Below are positions 53,399 through 63,195 of a stretch of 64,000 nucleotides of DNA, in pieces (position 1 is the first letter of the stretch; the number at the start of each line of letters is the position of its first letter). Origin of the DNA: Hyphomicrobiales bacterium. Lineage in GTDB: Bacteria; Pseudomonadota; Alphaproteobacteria; Rhizobiales; Rhizobiaceae. The position numbers and the translations under genes are program-made. The stretch spans positions 1 to 64,000 of the forward strand of contig JAJFHU010000053.1 in assembly GCA_021775455.1 (NCBI GenBank). Direction: 5' to 3'. Below the pieces are notes generated by a model. That model saw only the letters and a list, made by a program, of their open reading frames with translations. It had not been told where the DNA came from and ran no database searches.

Positions 53399-55981
53399 TT
53401 AAACGCCAGGCAAATCTACAGCTTGGGTATTTTCAGTTGCCTTCTTTTCTGCATCTCCTGAATCCTTGTCTGCAATTTGCCCAGGCCGCAGGCGGAAAAG
53501 AATGAGTAACGGCGCTGCGATGAAGATTGACGAATAGGTCCCGATAAACACACCGAATATCATCGCAAAGGTAAACGACGAAAGCACTTCACCGCCCAAT
53601 AAATATAAAGAAAACAATGCGAGCAAAGTTGTGACCGAAGTTAGAATTGTACGAGACAGCATCTGGTTGATTGAAAGATCCAATAGATCCGGTATCGACA
53701 TCTTCTTGTATTTCCGCAAGTTCTCGCGAACCCTGTCATATACGACTACCGTATCATTGAGCGAGTAACCAACGATGGTGAGAATTGCGGCAATCGACGA
53801 CAGACTGAAATCAAGCTGAAGCACCGAAAACATACCGATTGTTATCAATACGTCATGCAGCGTTGCTCCGACTGCTCCAAGTGCAAATTGCCATTCAAAT
53901 CGCAACCAGATATAGGCCATGATAGCTCCAAGTGCTGAAATCACAGCGATAGTCCCCCAGAACGCAAGTTCTGCAGATATTGTTGGTCCTACCACCTCAA
54001 TTCGACGGAATTCATAATCCTCTTCCAGCGCAAGTCGAATTTTAGCCTCAACGCTTTGCACGGCGCTGTCACTATCTTGGGCGCTTTCTACCCGAATGAG
54101 AACTTCATTGAGTTCCCCAAATTCTTGCACCTGAACGTCACCCAGGTTTATTTCTCCAAGCCGCGCCCGAATGTCAGCAAGATCAGCTACTTCACTTTTG
54201 GACTGTACCTCAACCAGCGTTCCGCCCTTGAAATCAATTCCGTAGTTGAGGCTCACCGTGAAAAACAACGCGATTGAGGCCAATACGCCAATAGCGCTCA
54301 AAGGGAAGCTTGCGATACGATTTCGCATGAACTGAAGCTTGGTTTCCTCAGGCAATATGCCGAACATACGCGCTGGAAGCTCTGTTGGCTTGCGGTACCG
54401 CACCCAAAGTGCAACCATCAAACGTGTAAAGGTGTATGCGGTAAAAACAGTTGTTACGATACCAATTGCCAAGGTAACCGCAAATCCCTTGATTGGACCT
54501 GAACCCAACAGGAACAGGATCGCAGCAGCTATTAATGTGGTAATGTTGGCATCAAGGATTGTTGCGAGCGCCTGCCGGAAACCGGAATCAAATGACTGGA
54601 TAATATTGCGACCATTGCGCCGTTCTTCGCGAATACGTTCGTAAATCAGCACATTCGCATCGACTGCCATACCCATTGTCAAAACGATGCCTGCAATACC
54701 CGGCAGGGTAAGTGTGGCACCCAAAACCGACAACAACGCTACCAGCATTGATATGTTTGCAATCAGGGCAACATTGGCAACAACACCCAGCAACCCGTAT
54801 GCAACCACCATGAATACAAGCACCAGAATGGCGCCAACGATTGCAGCTTTCTTGCCGGCTTCAATGGAGTCGGCACCAAGGCTCGGGCCAACAGTACGTT
54901 CTTCGACAAAATCAAAAGATGCCGGCAAAGCGCCTGCCCGAAGCAGAATTGCCAAATCATTCGCACTTTCAACGGTAAAGTCGCCTGAAATCTGACCTGA
55001 CCCGCCCGGAATTGCCTCGCGAATAACTGGCGCAGATATCACTTCATCATCCAGAACGATCGCAAACGGACGGCCAACATTTTGGGCGGTTACCTGTGCA
55101 AAACGCGATGCACCCTTGGCATCAAAGCGAAAGAAGACGATTGGTTCGTTCGTACGTTGATCGAAACCCATCTCGGCATCAACAAGGCTTTCGCCTTCAA
55201 CTATCGCCCGGCTGTCAATCAGGTAAGGCGTTGGCGGGTCACTGTCCTCAAACATCACCTCAGTGCCGATTGGCGCACGTGTTGCAAGCGCATCCTCGGC
55301 TGACATTTCGCTGCTGACCATATGAAATGAGAGCTTTGCTTCCGCATTCAACAAGGCTTTCAATCGCGGTATCTCAGCCGCATCAAGTCCTGGATACTGA
55401 ACCAGAATTCTGTCGGAACCCTGTCGTTGCAGAGTGGGTTCGGCAGTACCGAGCTGGTTGATCCTGTCACCTAATACCGTTAGCGATTGAGTGATCGCAG
55501 CAGATTTGGTTCGATCAATACCAGCCTGGGTTAGCGAATAGCGAAGCACACCCTCACTGACTTCTTCCAGTTCAACTTCCACAATTCCGCCCGCAGTTAA
55601 CAATCCGGCGGCGACCGGTTGCAGTAGTTCTGCAAGATGTCCTTTCAGTTCTTCCGTCTGCTCCGGGTTTCGAACACGGACTTCAATCGTCTTTGAGCCC
55701 GCCTTCGGATATCGCGCATTGATCTTGTTTTCTCTAACAATCCGGCGAACATCATCACGAAGATTCTCAATCCGCTCCTCAATGAGCTTGTCTTCATCAA
55801 CCTGCAGCAGCAGATGAGCTCCGCCTTTCAGGTCCAGCCCCAAATTCATCTGATAAGTCGGCATCCAGTCCGGAAACTGGTTCAGGCTCTCCTTTGAGAA
55901 CAGGTTTGGCAACGCAAACATTATGCCCAGCAGGACACAGGACATGATGGAGGTAATTTTCCAACGAGAAAAATAGAGCAT
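53399..55981 (-). CDS. secDF: Fused protein translocase subunit SecDF
   Basis: An 860-residue fusion of SecD and SecF with 12 membrane helices, an RND-type motor that uses proton motive force to pull exported proteins. The SecD half starts MLYFSRWKITSIM and has LGLDLKGGAHLLLQVDED and GMAVDANVLIYERIREE; SecF begins around residue 550 with YGIDFKGGTLVEVQ and has VGYSLNDTVVVYDRVREN. The fusion is normal for many Rhizobiales. yajC lies 37 bp upstream and the Mth938-like gene follows. Confidence 0.96.
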   Translation of the reverse strand: MLYFSRWKITSIMSCVLLGIMFALPNLFSKESLNQFPDWMPTYQMNLGLDLKGGAHLLLQVDEDKLIEERIENLRDDVRRIVRENKINARYPKAGSKTIEVRVRNPEQTEELKGHLAELLQPVAAGLLTAGGIVEVELEEVSEGVLRYSLTQAGIDRTKSAAITQSLTVLGDRINQLGTAEPTLQRQGSDRILVQYPGLDAAEIPRLKALLNAEAKLSFHMVSSEMSAEDALATRAPIGTEVMFEDSDPPTPYLIDSRAIVEGESLVDAEMGFDQRTNEPIVFFRFDAKGASRFAQVTAQNVGRPFAIVLDDEVISAPVIREAIPGGSGQISGDFTVESANDLAILLRAGALPASFDFVEERTVGPSLGADSIEAGKKAAIVGAILVLVFMVVAYGLLGVVANVALIANISMLVALLSVLGATLTLPGIAGIVLTMGMAVDANVLIYERIREERRNGRNIIQSFDSGFRQALATILDANITTLIAAAILFLLGSGPIKGFAVTLAIGIVTTVFTAYTFTRLMVALWVRYRKPTELPARMFGILPEETKLQFMRNRIASFPLSAIGVLASIALFFTVSLNYGIDFKGGTLVEVQSKSEVADLADIRARLGEINLGDVQVQEFGELNEVLIRVESAQDSDSAVQSVEAKIRLALEEDYEFRRIEVVGPTISAELAFWGTIAVISALGAIMAYIWLRFEWQFALGAVGATLHDVLITIGMFSVLQLDFSLSSIAAILTIVGYSLNDTVVVYDRVRENLRKYKKMSIPDLLDLSINQMLSRTILTSVTTLLALFSLYLLGGEVLSSFTFAMIFGVFIGTYSSIFIAAPLLILFRLRPGQIADKDSGDAEKKATENTQAVDLPGV

Positions 55982-56018
55982 TAATTGGCTTTCAGAGTTT
56001 TAGGCAACTCAGGTTGGT

Positions 56019-56342
56019 TTACTTGACGGGTTCACCTTTGACCCGGACATCAGCCACCAAGGCACGCATGGCACGAACCTTGATACCTTTTGCGATCTCG
56101 ACCTCTAGTTCGTGATCATCTACGACTTTTACAACCTTGCCTACTACACCACCACCGGTCACAATCGTGTCATTGCGGCGAATGTTTGCAAGCATAGCTT
56201 CGCGAGTTTTTGCCGCCTGACGCTGGGGCCGGATGATCAGGAAGTACATGATCACAAAAATCAAGATGAACGGCATCAGTGTCATCAACATATCAGCGCC
56301 GCCGCCACCTACAGATTGCGCATAAGCCGGAGTAATTAACAT
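56019..56342 (-). CDS. yajC: Preprotein translocase subunit YajC
   Basis: A 107-residue membrane protein of the SecDF-YajC complex. One helix (MLMTLMPFILIFVIMYFLIIRPQ) is followed by the cytosolic part with RRNDTIVTGGGVVGKVVKV. Directly upstream of secDF. Confidence 0.95.
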   Translation of the reverse strand: MLITPAYAQSVGGGGADMLMTLMPFILIFVIMYFLIIRPQRQAAKTREAMLANIRRNDTIVTGGGVVGKVVKVVDDHELEVEIAKGIKVRAMRALVADVRVKGEPVK

Positions 56343-56476
56343 TGGAGTTTTCTCCCAAATTTGTCAGTTGATCGTTTGCGTAACCGTATGTCTGATATAG
56401 GCGCGCAATTCAAGGACTTTCCCACTGCTCCCAAGGGTGCTATTCCCAAAAATTCAACAATTCAGGAAAAGCAATC

Positions 56477-57346
56477 GTGTCCAACGACCCAATGGAACAA
56501 CTTGACCGCAATCTGGCACGGGTAGCAGACTTGCTTGAGCATCACCTCGGCAAGATTCCACCGGAAAATGACTTGGCGGCAGCAGAAGCTTTTGTTTGGC
56601 ACGCCAAAGAGCGATGGCTGCAACCTGTCGAAAAGATAAATCGCGTGGAAATTGGCTTGCTCAAGGGACTTGACCGCGTTCGCGACATTCTGATCGACAA
56701 TACAGAACGCTTTGCAAGGGGAGTTGCGGCCAACAATGTGCTCTTGTGGGGCGCACGAGGTATGGGGAAATCATCTCTGGTTAAAGCCGCCCATGCGCAA
56801 ATTTCTAATAAAAATCCTGATATCCAATTCAAAATTATTGAGGTTCACCGTGAGGATATCCATTCCCTGCCAGATCTGTTGGCAATCCTGCGCAAAGAAG
56901 ACAGCCGGTTTATCGTGTTTTGCGATGATCTTTCCTTTGACGGTGATGATACTTCTTACAAATCCTTGAAAGCCGTCCTTGACGGCGGTATCGAAGGAAG
57001 ACCGGAAAACGTTATCTTCTATGCCACATCAAATCGTAGGCACCTTCTCCCGCGCGACATGATCGAGAATGAACGCTCAACTGCCATCAATCCATCTGAA
57101 GCAGTTGAAGAGAAAGTCTCGTTGTCTGATCGTTTCGGACTCTGGCTTGGATTTCACAAATGCAGTCAGGATGAATATCTTGATATGATTGACGGTTACG
57201 TAAACTATTACCAACTCAAAATGGATGAAGCCGAATTGCGCGCTCAAGCGCTAGAATGGGCGACGACTCGCGGCAGTCGTTCAGGGCGTGTTGCCTGGCA
57301 ATTTGCACAGGATTTGGCAGGCAGGCTTGGAAAGCGGCTGGATTAA
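56477..57346 (+). CDS. DUF815 AAA+ ATPase
   Basis: A 289-residue P-loop ATPase. Walker A is LLWGARGMGKSSLVKA; Walker B region is IVFCDDLSFDG; YATSNRRHLLPRDM is the sensor. The family is widespread in alphaproteobacteria, and its role is unknown. Divergent from yajC; the 3' end overlaps the convergent MFS gene by 4 bp. Confidence 0.85.
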   Translation: MSNDPMEQLDRNLARVADLLEHHLGKIPPENDLAAAEAFVWHAKERWLQPVEKINRVEIGLLKGLDRVRDILIDNTERFARGVAANNVLLWGARGMGKSSLVKAAHAQISNKNPDIQFKIIEVHREDIHSLPDLLAILRKEDSRFIVFCDDLSFDGDDTSYKSLKAVLDGGIEGRPENVIFYATSNRRHLLPRDMIENERSTAINPSEAVEEKVSLSDRFGLWLGFHKCSQDEYLDMIDGYVNYYQLKMDEAELRAQALEWATTRGSRSGRVAWQFAQDLAGRLGKRLD

Positions 57347-58566
57347 GTCGCTGCTGCGTTAGCCTTTGATCTTCCATCTTTCAGAACAAATACCATCAGG
57401 CCTGCAGCGATTGCCAGCCAAAGGGACGACCACCATACCCATTCATAATTGGTATAAAGATCAAACAGATATCCGCCAAAATATGCGCCTACTGCACCAC
57501 CAATCTGATGGCCAGCCGATATCAACCCAAACGCAAGACCCATGACCCGCAATCCGATGTGGCTTGCGACCAGGCTCGCGGTAACCGGCGTTGTGGAATA
57601 GTCAACCAGACCAAATATGACTGCGAAGATCATCAATGTTTCAAGGTTGGTGCCGACATGGATGAGAATAATGAATGTAAATCCGCGGATGATGTAAATC
57701 GTTCCGAGTAACAATGGTCGGTTAACCCGGTCGGTCAGCCATCCCATCATGATCATTCCAACCAGGTTTATTGCGGAAAGCAGTCCGTATGCAGTGGCAG
57801 ACGGAAGTGGCGGGAAACCGCAATAATAGGCATAGGGAAGAAAATGCGTTTCGATTACGCCTGATGTTGTGTAACCACATATAAAATAGCTCCAGAACAG
57901 GATTTGAAACGCCGGCAATTTAACAATCAGTATTAAGTCGGCTGCCAGCCCCGCATCACTCACCTCATCAACGTTCTGCTCGACCTTTTCTCTCATACCC
58001 GTCGGAAACCAGATCCGGATGCATCCCATCATCAAAAGTGCTGAGACTCCCAAACCGGCGAAGGCCCAACGCCAGTCAAAGCTTGAAAGAAGATAGGCGA
58101 TCAAGGGGATGACCAAAAGTTGTCCGGCTGTCGAGCCTGACGTCGCGATACCCGTCATAAGTCCCTGATTTTCATCAAATTCCTGCTCAACAACTGTAGA
58201 AATGACATGAACAGCAACCAGGCCGAAACCTGTTGCCGCAATTCCTCCGAATGCGATTAGAAATGCCCAGGGGTTGGAAGTAAGGGCTACCAGAAAACAG
58301 CCAAGCGCAAGCGTACCAAGCCCCAGTAACAAAACCGCTCTGGCACCCTTCTTGTCAACCAGCCGTCCTGCAAGAGGAGCCAAAACCGCGGTCATAAAGA
58401 GTGCTGTTGCCGCAATGGTGGAGGTATAGGAGCGTGACCACCCCAAGTCCTCCTCAAGGAACGGCATAATCAGGCCAAAAGTTGCCCTCGTAGAATAGGA
58501 GAGCGCCAGAACAAGAAAAGAAAATCCGACTATCGAAAGAGAACGAAATTGTTGCAGCTTATCCAT
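57343..58566 (-). CDS. MFS transporter
   Basis: A 407-residue carrier with 12 helices in two halves, typical of the major facilitator superfamily. GRLVDKKGARAVLLLGLG after helix 2 is the MFS loop motif. It looks like the monocarboxylate/oxalate-formate-antiporter-like (OFA) type by the helix 4-5 GIATSGSTAGQLLVIPL segment, but this is uncertain. Substrate unknown. Single gene. Confidence 0.8.
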   Translation of the reverse strand: MDKLQQFRSLSIVGFSFLVLALSYSTRATFGLIMPFLEEDLGWSRSYTSTIAATALFMTAVLAPLAGRLVDKKGARAVLLLGLGTLALGCFLVALTSNPWAFLIAFGGIAATGFGLVAVHVISTVVEQEFDENQGLMTGIATSGSTAGQLLVIPLIAYLLSSFDWRWAFAGLGVSALLMMGCIRIWFPTGMREKVEQNVDEVSDAGLAADLILIVKLPAFQILFWSYFICGYTTSGVIETHFLPYAYYCGFPPLPSATAYGLLSAINLVGMIMMGWLTDRVNRPLLLGTIYIIRGFTFIILIHVGTNLETLMIFAVIFGLVDYSTTPVTASLVASHIGLRVMGLAFGLISAGHQIGGAVGAYFGGYLFDLYTNYEWVWWSSLWLAIAAGLMVFVLKDGRSKANAAAT

Positions 58567-59112
58567 TTCGCATTCGGTCTCCTTGGCCGAAACCGAAATG
58601 AATTAACGGCCAAAACGGCATACCCTGCAATCTCAACTAAAATTCCAGCTTGTTCAACGTGAAAAACAAAAACCAGTCCAAGGGCAATTTCGGAATATGG
58701 CTGTCTGGACAAACTGCCATAGCCAGAATTTATAGCTCGGACAAGAATTACAAAGATGACGGGGAGGCAAGTAGCAATTTATAATAACGTCTGGTGAGTT
58801 GACGGAGTCATCATCAAGGATCAATGACATTTTTGCCGTGACCGCCAGGTTCGGTGCGCTGTCTTCGAGTTATATTGCAGTGGAATTGTTTTATCACGGT
58901 CTCACGAAAGACAGACTTCTTTTTACTGGTGTCGTCGGGACAATCGTGACTGACCTGTGCTGTTTCGCACTGTTGTTGGTATGGTTGTTGGTTGCATTGG
59001 GAATATCGGCTCTAGTTGATTATCCCGATGCAGTTCTATTACCAGCATTTGCAAATTTTATTCTAGGGTCCTGATCCTAAGAGCAAAAACTGATCTGACA
59101 ACCGCGAATTAC
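58567..59112. other. 546 bp spacer with one weak ORF
   Basis: Between the MFS gene start and the EamA gene stop. It includes the possible small membrane protein at 58799-59074. Otherwise I see nothing. Confidence 0.45.
58799..59074 (+). CDS. Possible small membrane protein, 91 residues
   Basis: Open frame from TTG 58799 with a strong hydrophobic segment (LCCFALLLVWLLVALGISALV) near residues 53-73. No good ribosome-binding site at proper spacing is seen; GGGGAGG at 58761-58767 is too far. Not recognised. It may be a remnant of a longer gene or a chance frame. Confidence 0.3.
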   Translation: MTESSSRINDIFAVTARFGALSSSYIAVELFYHGLTKDRLLFTGVVGTIVTDLCCFALLLVWLLVALGISALVDYPDAVLLPAFANFILGS

Positions 59113-59544
59113 CTATACCAGCGCAATCAATCCGGCACCAACGCCGATTAAGAGCACTCCTATCCAGTTTGCAACGCTTAGTTGTTCACCAAGGAAAACA
59201 GTGCCAAATATTGCCACAAGCACGACACTCAATTTGTCTACCGGAGCGACTTGTGAAGCATTGCCTATGCTTAGGGCGCGAAAGTAGCAGATCCACGATG
59301 CACCAGTCGCTAATCCGGAAAGGATCAAAAACAATCCTGCCTGTTTTGATACTGAACCAAGGGACTCAAAGCGATTTGTTGCATAAAGCAACACGCCCAA
59401 TACCGCAAAAACAACAGCAGTGCGGAGAAACGTCGCAAAATCGGGATTTGTCTCCGATACACCAATTTTTGCAAAGATTGCAGTGAGTGCTGCGAAGATC
59501 GCGGCCAAAACTGCCCAAAACTGCCACGTTGATGTCAAGGTCAT
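59113..59544 (-). CDS. Half-size EamA/DMT transporter
   Basis: A 143-residue protein with a single EamA domain of about five helices (SGLATGASWICYFRALSIG; GTVFLGEQLSVANWIGVLLIGVGAGL). Full DMT carriers have two such domains, so this one should work as a dimer, as SMR-type and some YicL-like half carriers do. Substrate unknown. ATG 59544. Two dyads lie 50-105 bp upstream (59593-59648). Confidence 0.75.
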   Translation of the reverse strand: MTLTSTWQFWAVLAAIFAALTAIFAKIGVSETNPDFATFLRTAVVFAVLGVLLYATNRFESLGSVSKQAGLFLILSGLATGASWICYFRALSIGNASQVAPVDKLSVVLVAIFGTVFLGEQLSVANWIGVLLIGVGAGLIALV

Positions 59545-59592
59545 TAGTCAGTCTCCAAGCCAAACAGCATGGTAGTCCAAACATATGTTCGG

Positions 59593-59648
59593 CACAATCG
59601 TTGTGACTATGCGCAGTTCGCACCGGGTCACAAGCAAAATTGCTTGTG
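59593..59648. promoter_or_regulatory. Two CACAA...TTGTG dyads upstream of EamA gene
   Basis: CACAA-TCG-TTGTG at 59593-59605 and CACAAGCAAAATTGCTTGTG at 59629-59648, the latter a perfect 20-base palindrome. Starts are 36 bp apart. Both share the outer CACAA/TTGTG and sit 49-104 bp upstream of the EamA start codon, where an operator is expected. Regulator unknown. Confidence 0.45.
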
Positions 59649-59794
59649 TGATTTAGCCGTTTCGTCTGCGACAAGACGCGAATCTTCTTTTTTGACTCGG
59701 AGCCGAAATTCGTTTTTTTTCGGCAAAAATTGGAAATTTGCCCGATTGAACACAATATAGCTTCACGGCGTGCATTACAGAAGAGTTGGTTGCC

Positions 59795-62266
59795 TTAGTA
59801 CAACCCGCCGGTACCCGACACTATTGCGCGGTTTGCATCCGGTGAAACGGTCAACTCGCCCTGCAACAGATCGTCAGTAAAGCCGATTACTGAATACACA
59901 TCCGGTGGTGACGTGCCAGGCTTGAAAGCTTCCATGATAACCCCTTCGCCTTCGCCATCCGCATTGGCAAGCAAACCGGTTTTCCGGTTGATTGGAACCA
60001 ACTTGATTCCACGCGGAACACGAAAATCCACCGGCGGCTTGTCTGCAAGTGCCGCCTGCATGAACTCAGTGAATATTGGGGCTGCCAACCCACCCCCCGT
60101 ACTGCCGCGTCCCATGGGTTTTGGTGTATCAAATCCAACATAAACGCCCGTAACCATATCCGGGGTATAACCGACAAACCAGGCGTCTTTTTCCTCGTTT
60201 GTCGTGCCGGTTTTCCCGGCCACAGGCACGCCCAGTACTTTTACACTGGTTGCAGTTCCCCGCTGAACCACGCCCTCCATCATGGAAGTAATTTGATAGG
60301 CGGTCATGGGATCGAGAACTTGCTCACGATTATCCTCCAGCTCCGGCTCTTCCTGACCCTCCCAACTCGGAGCGTTGCAGTCGTTGCAAATACGCTCTTC
60401 ATGCTTGAAAATTGTTTTGCCGTAACGGTCCTGAATGCGGTCAATAAGCGACGGTTTGATAGACCTGCCTCCATTGGCAAGAACCGAATAAGCGGCAGTC
60501 ATGCGCATTACTGTGGTTTCACCGGATCCAAGCGACATTGAGAGAACTGGTAACATCTTGTCATAGACACCAAAGCGTTCCGCATATTGAGCAACCAATG
60601 GCATACCCATGTCTTTGGCCAATCTAACCGTCATCAGGTTCCGCGAACGCTCAATACCGAGCCGCAAGGTTGATGGGCCAGCATACTTGCCGCCATAGTT
60701 CTTTGGTTCCCAGATTCCCAAAGCATTTCCCTGATCGATCTTGATTGGGGCGTCCAGCACAACTGAAGATGGCGTGTAGCCGTTATCCAGCGCAGCTGCG
60801 TAAACAAACGGCTTAAATGATGATCCGGGCTGGCGATACGCCTGGGTTGCCCGGTTAAATTGTGAATCTGCGAATGAAAATCCGCCCGCCATCGCCAGCA
60901 CCCGTCCTGTGAACGGATCCATAACCACAATCGCACCAGATACCTTCGGTTTTTGGCGTAGCACAAATTGGCGGGCACCTTCGTCGCCTTTTTGTTCGAC
61001 GAATATGACGTCCCCGGCATTCAAGACGCCATTTACGCCTTTGGCGGTTCGCTTGTCGCCCTCGATACTTATCTGCAATGCCCATTTCATGTCTTCAAGG
61101 GAAATAGTTCCGACAAGCCTGTCTTCCTTAAGTTTTCCGGACGCCTCCTTGCCTGGCTGGACGCCAATAGTTGCAGTTTCTGCATCTGTCCCCAGAACAA
61201 CCGCAACCCTCCACTCTGGAACATCGGAAAAGTTTTCGATGTCACCAATGGTTTCGCCCCAGTCACTTCCCACCTCAACCGTTTGCAACGGCCCTCGGTA
61301 ACCGCGACTGGTGTCATAGGCCATGAGACCGTTGATCAAAGCCTTGCGAGCGTAATTCTGCATAATCGGATCAAGTGTTGTACGAATTGAAAGGCCGCCT
61401 TCGTAAAGAGCATCCTCTCCATAACGATCTACGATCTCACGGCGGACTTCCTCCGAAAAATACTCCGAAGCAAACAGATAGCTGGAACCACGTCGAGGGT
61501 TGACTTCCAAACCTTTCTGCTTGGCCTTAAGAGCCTCTTCATTGTTGATGTATCCGTTGGCCGCCATCCGGTCGATCACCCAGTTTCTACGCTCAATCGC
61601 CTCTTCTGTTTTACGAAATGGGTGGTAGTTGTTTGGACCTTTTGGCAAAGCGGCTAAGTAAGCTGCTTCATGCAGATCAAGTTCGTGAACCGATTTGTCG
61701 TAATAGGTAAGCGAAGCACCGGCAATTCCGTAGGCACCAAGCCCAAGGAAAATCTCATTCAGGTAAAGTTCCAGTATCCGGTCCTTTGAATAAGCCTGTT
61801 CGATTCGAAGAGACAGGATTGCTTCCTTGATTTTCCGGTCTATCGAACGCTCATTCGACAACAGAAAGTTTTTTGCAACTTGTTGAGTGATTGTCGAAGC
61901 ACCGACGGCACGACGGCCGGTGCCATAATTCTTGATATTTGTAATTACTGCACGCGCTAGACCGTGCGGATCAATACCTTTATGGCTGTAAAAATTTTTG
62001 TCTTCGGCAGAAAGGTAAGCCTGCTTGATCAGTTCCGGAACAGCCTGAATTGGCAAATATAGCCGCCGTTCACGGGCATATTCGGCCATCAGCTCGCCAT
62101 TGGCCGCGTGTACCCGTGTGGTAACCGGAGGCTCATAAGCGTTCAAAACCTCGAAATCAGGCAAATCCTTGGATTGCTCGCTAACATACCAGCTCACTAC
62201 CACCACACCAACAATTGCGAGGAGCATTCCCATACCGAAAAGGTAACCGAATAATCGAAGTAGCAT
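59795..62266 (-). CDS. mrcA: Penicillin-binding protein 1A (bifunctional transglycosylase/transpeptidase)
   Basis: An 823-residue class A PBP polymerising and cross-linking peptidoglycan. N-terminal membrane helix; GT51 domain with AEDKNFYSHKGIDPHG, GASTITQQVAKNFLL and RKIKEAILSLRIEQ; OB-like insert at about 300-400 as in PBP1a; transpeptidase with PGSSFKPFVYAA (SxxK), SRN and AGKTGTTNEEKDAWF (KTG). Full length. A cyclase-type membrane fragment gene lies 158 bp upstream. Confidence 0.95.
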   Translation of the reverse strand: MLLRLFGYLFGMGMLLAIVGVVVVSWYVSEQSKDLPDFEVLNAYEPPVTTRVHAANGELMAEYARERRLYLPIQAVPELIKQAYLSAEDKNFYSHKGIDPHGLARAVITNIKNYGTGRRAVGASTITQQVAKNFLLSNERSIDRKIKEAILSLRIEQAYSKDRILELYLNEIFLGLGAYGIAGASLTYYDKSVHELDLHEAAYLAALPKGPNNYHPFRKTEEAIERRNWVIDRMAANGYINNEEALKAKQKGLEVNPRRGSSYLFASEYFSEEVRREIVDRYGEDALYEGGLSIRTTLDPIMQNYARKALINGLMAYDTSRGYRGPLQTVEVGSDWGETIGDIENFSDVPEWRVAVVLGTDAETATIGVQPGKEASGKLKEDRLVGTISLEDMKWALQISIEGDKRTAKGVNGVLNAGDVIFVEQKGDEGARQFVLRQKPKVSGAIVVMDPFTGRVLAMAGGFSFADSQFNRATQAYRQPGSSFKPFVYAAALDNGYTPSSVVLDAPIKIDQGNALGIWEPKNYGGKYAGPSTLRLGIERSRNLMTVRLAKDMGMPLVAQYAERFGVYDKMLPVLSMSLGSGETTVMRMTAAYSVLANGGRSIKPSLIDRIQDRYGKTIFKHEERICNDCNAPSWEGQEEPELEDNREQVLDPMTAYQITSMMEGVVQRGTATSVKVLGVPVAGKTGTTNEEKDAWFVGYTPDMVTGVYVGFDTPKPMGRGSTGGGLAAPIFTEFMQAALADKPPVDFRVPRGIKLVPINRKTGLLANADGEGEGVIMEAFKPGTSPPDVYSVIGFTDDLLQGELTVSPDANRAIVSGTGGLY

Positions 62267-62424
62267 GCGTTGATAGCCCGATTCGTCTTAAAGTCCTTTT
62301 AGCACTTGTATCAAGGAAGATTCAAAACTTCTTCCAGATTACTAAATCCACCGAATGCGGAAACATTATGAAATCGCACTCATAATCTGTATTTAACCTA
62401 CTACTTGGGTTTTCGAAACCGTGG

Positions 62425-63096
62425 TTACAAGAATCTTTTCATTGCGGACATTTTATCAAGGCTAGGGTCAGGACCCGTCCACAGCATCAGTATCAGAATA
62501 ATCGAAGTTGCCGAAAGCGCATAAATCTCGCCCATAAAGCAGGAATCAACTGCGTGCTGAACGCGCCCGGTTTCGAACAAATACACCGTAGACAAATGTC
62601 CAGCGATGCACAGCAAAACCACAAAAACTATAATTTTCAGATGATGACGACCAAAGATAACAAAGGCAATTGCAACAGAGCCAATGTAGTTCAGCTGAAC
62701 GCCCGAATCCCTACCCAGCTCTGAAACAAAAAAGAAAAACGTGGTTGCTACCGTTATAGTCAAAACCCATGCCGCAGCAATTGAGTTGAAGCGATGCCAG
62801 AACGGTGCGGTAGCTGTGATGGATGCAGATGCAAAGTTGCCAGCAATCAACCACTTTAATGACATGAAGTCATACATTGAGAAGTTGATTACGAAGGAAA
62901 GTGAAGAGATCGCTGAAAGATATCCGGCAAGATTGACGATAGACAATCTGCGGCGCGTTTCCCTGTCATAGCCACCAATGCCGATGCGCATTGCCCAGTC
63001 AATCCAACGCATAAACCGGTTAGTCGGAAGAGCAGCGTCGATTGCTTTACCAAAGGGAGACATTCCTCCCTGCTGTAACTCATGTGCGGGCATCAA
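62425..63096 (-). CDS. Membrane protein resembling the sensor half of an adenylate/guanylate cyclase, no catalytic domain
   Basis: A 223-residue protein with six helices (FVINFSMYDF, AAAWVLTITVATTFFFFV, LGRDSGVQLNYIGSVAIAFVIF, IIVFVVLLCIAG, ATSIILILMLW) preceded by a short cytosolic part (GYDRETRRRLS). The LGRDSGVQ..YI motif and layout recall the N-terminal membrane module of class III cyclases in Rhizobiales (recollection). The frame ends right after the last helix at TAA 62425-62427, and only 158 bp separate it from mrcA, so no cyclase domain follows. It may be a truncated gene or a true stand-alone sensor. Confidence 0.5.
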   Translation of the reverse strand: MMPAHELQQGGMSPFGKAIDAALPTNRFMRWIDWAMRIGIGGYDRETRRRLSIVNLAGYLSAISSLSFVINFSMYDFMSLKWLIAGNFASASITATAPFWHRFNSIAAAWVLTITVATTFFFFVSELGRDSGVQLNYIGSVAIAFVIFGRHHLKIIVFVVLLCIAGHLSTVYLFETGRVQHAVDSCFMGEIYALSATSIILILMLWTGPDPSLDKMSAMKRFL

Positions 63097-63195
63097 GTTT
63101 TCCGGTTATCCAGAACTCCTTGAAACATAACGCCAATTCCCGGAAAACACGCGAAAATGTTTGCTGGAATAATTACGGTGAGAAGACAAAAGAGA

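Noticed and set aside
59366-59755. 129-codon minus-strand open frame overlapping the EamA gene
   Set aside because: It is out of frame with the EamA gene and lacks any recognised motif or ribosome-binding site.
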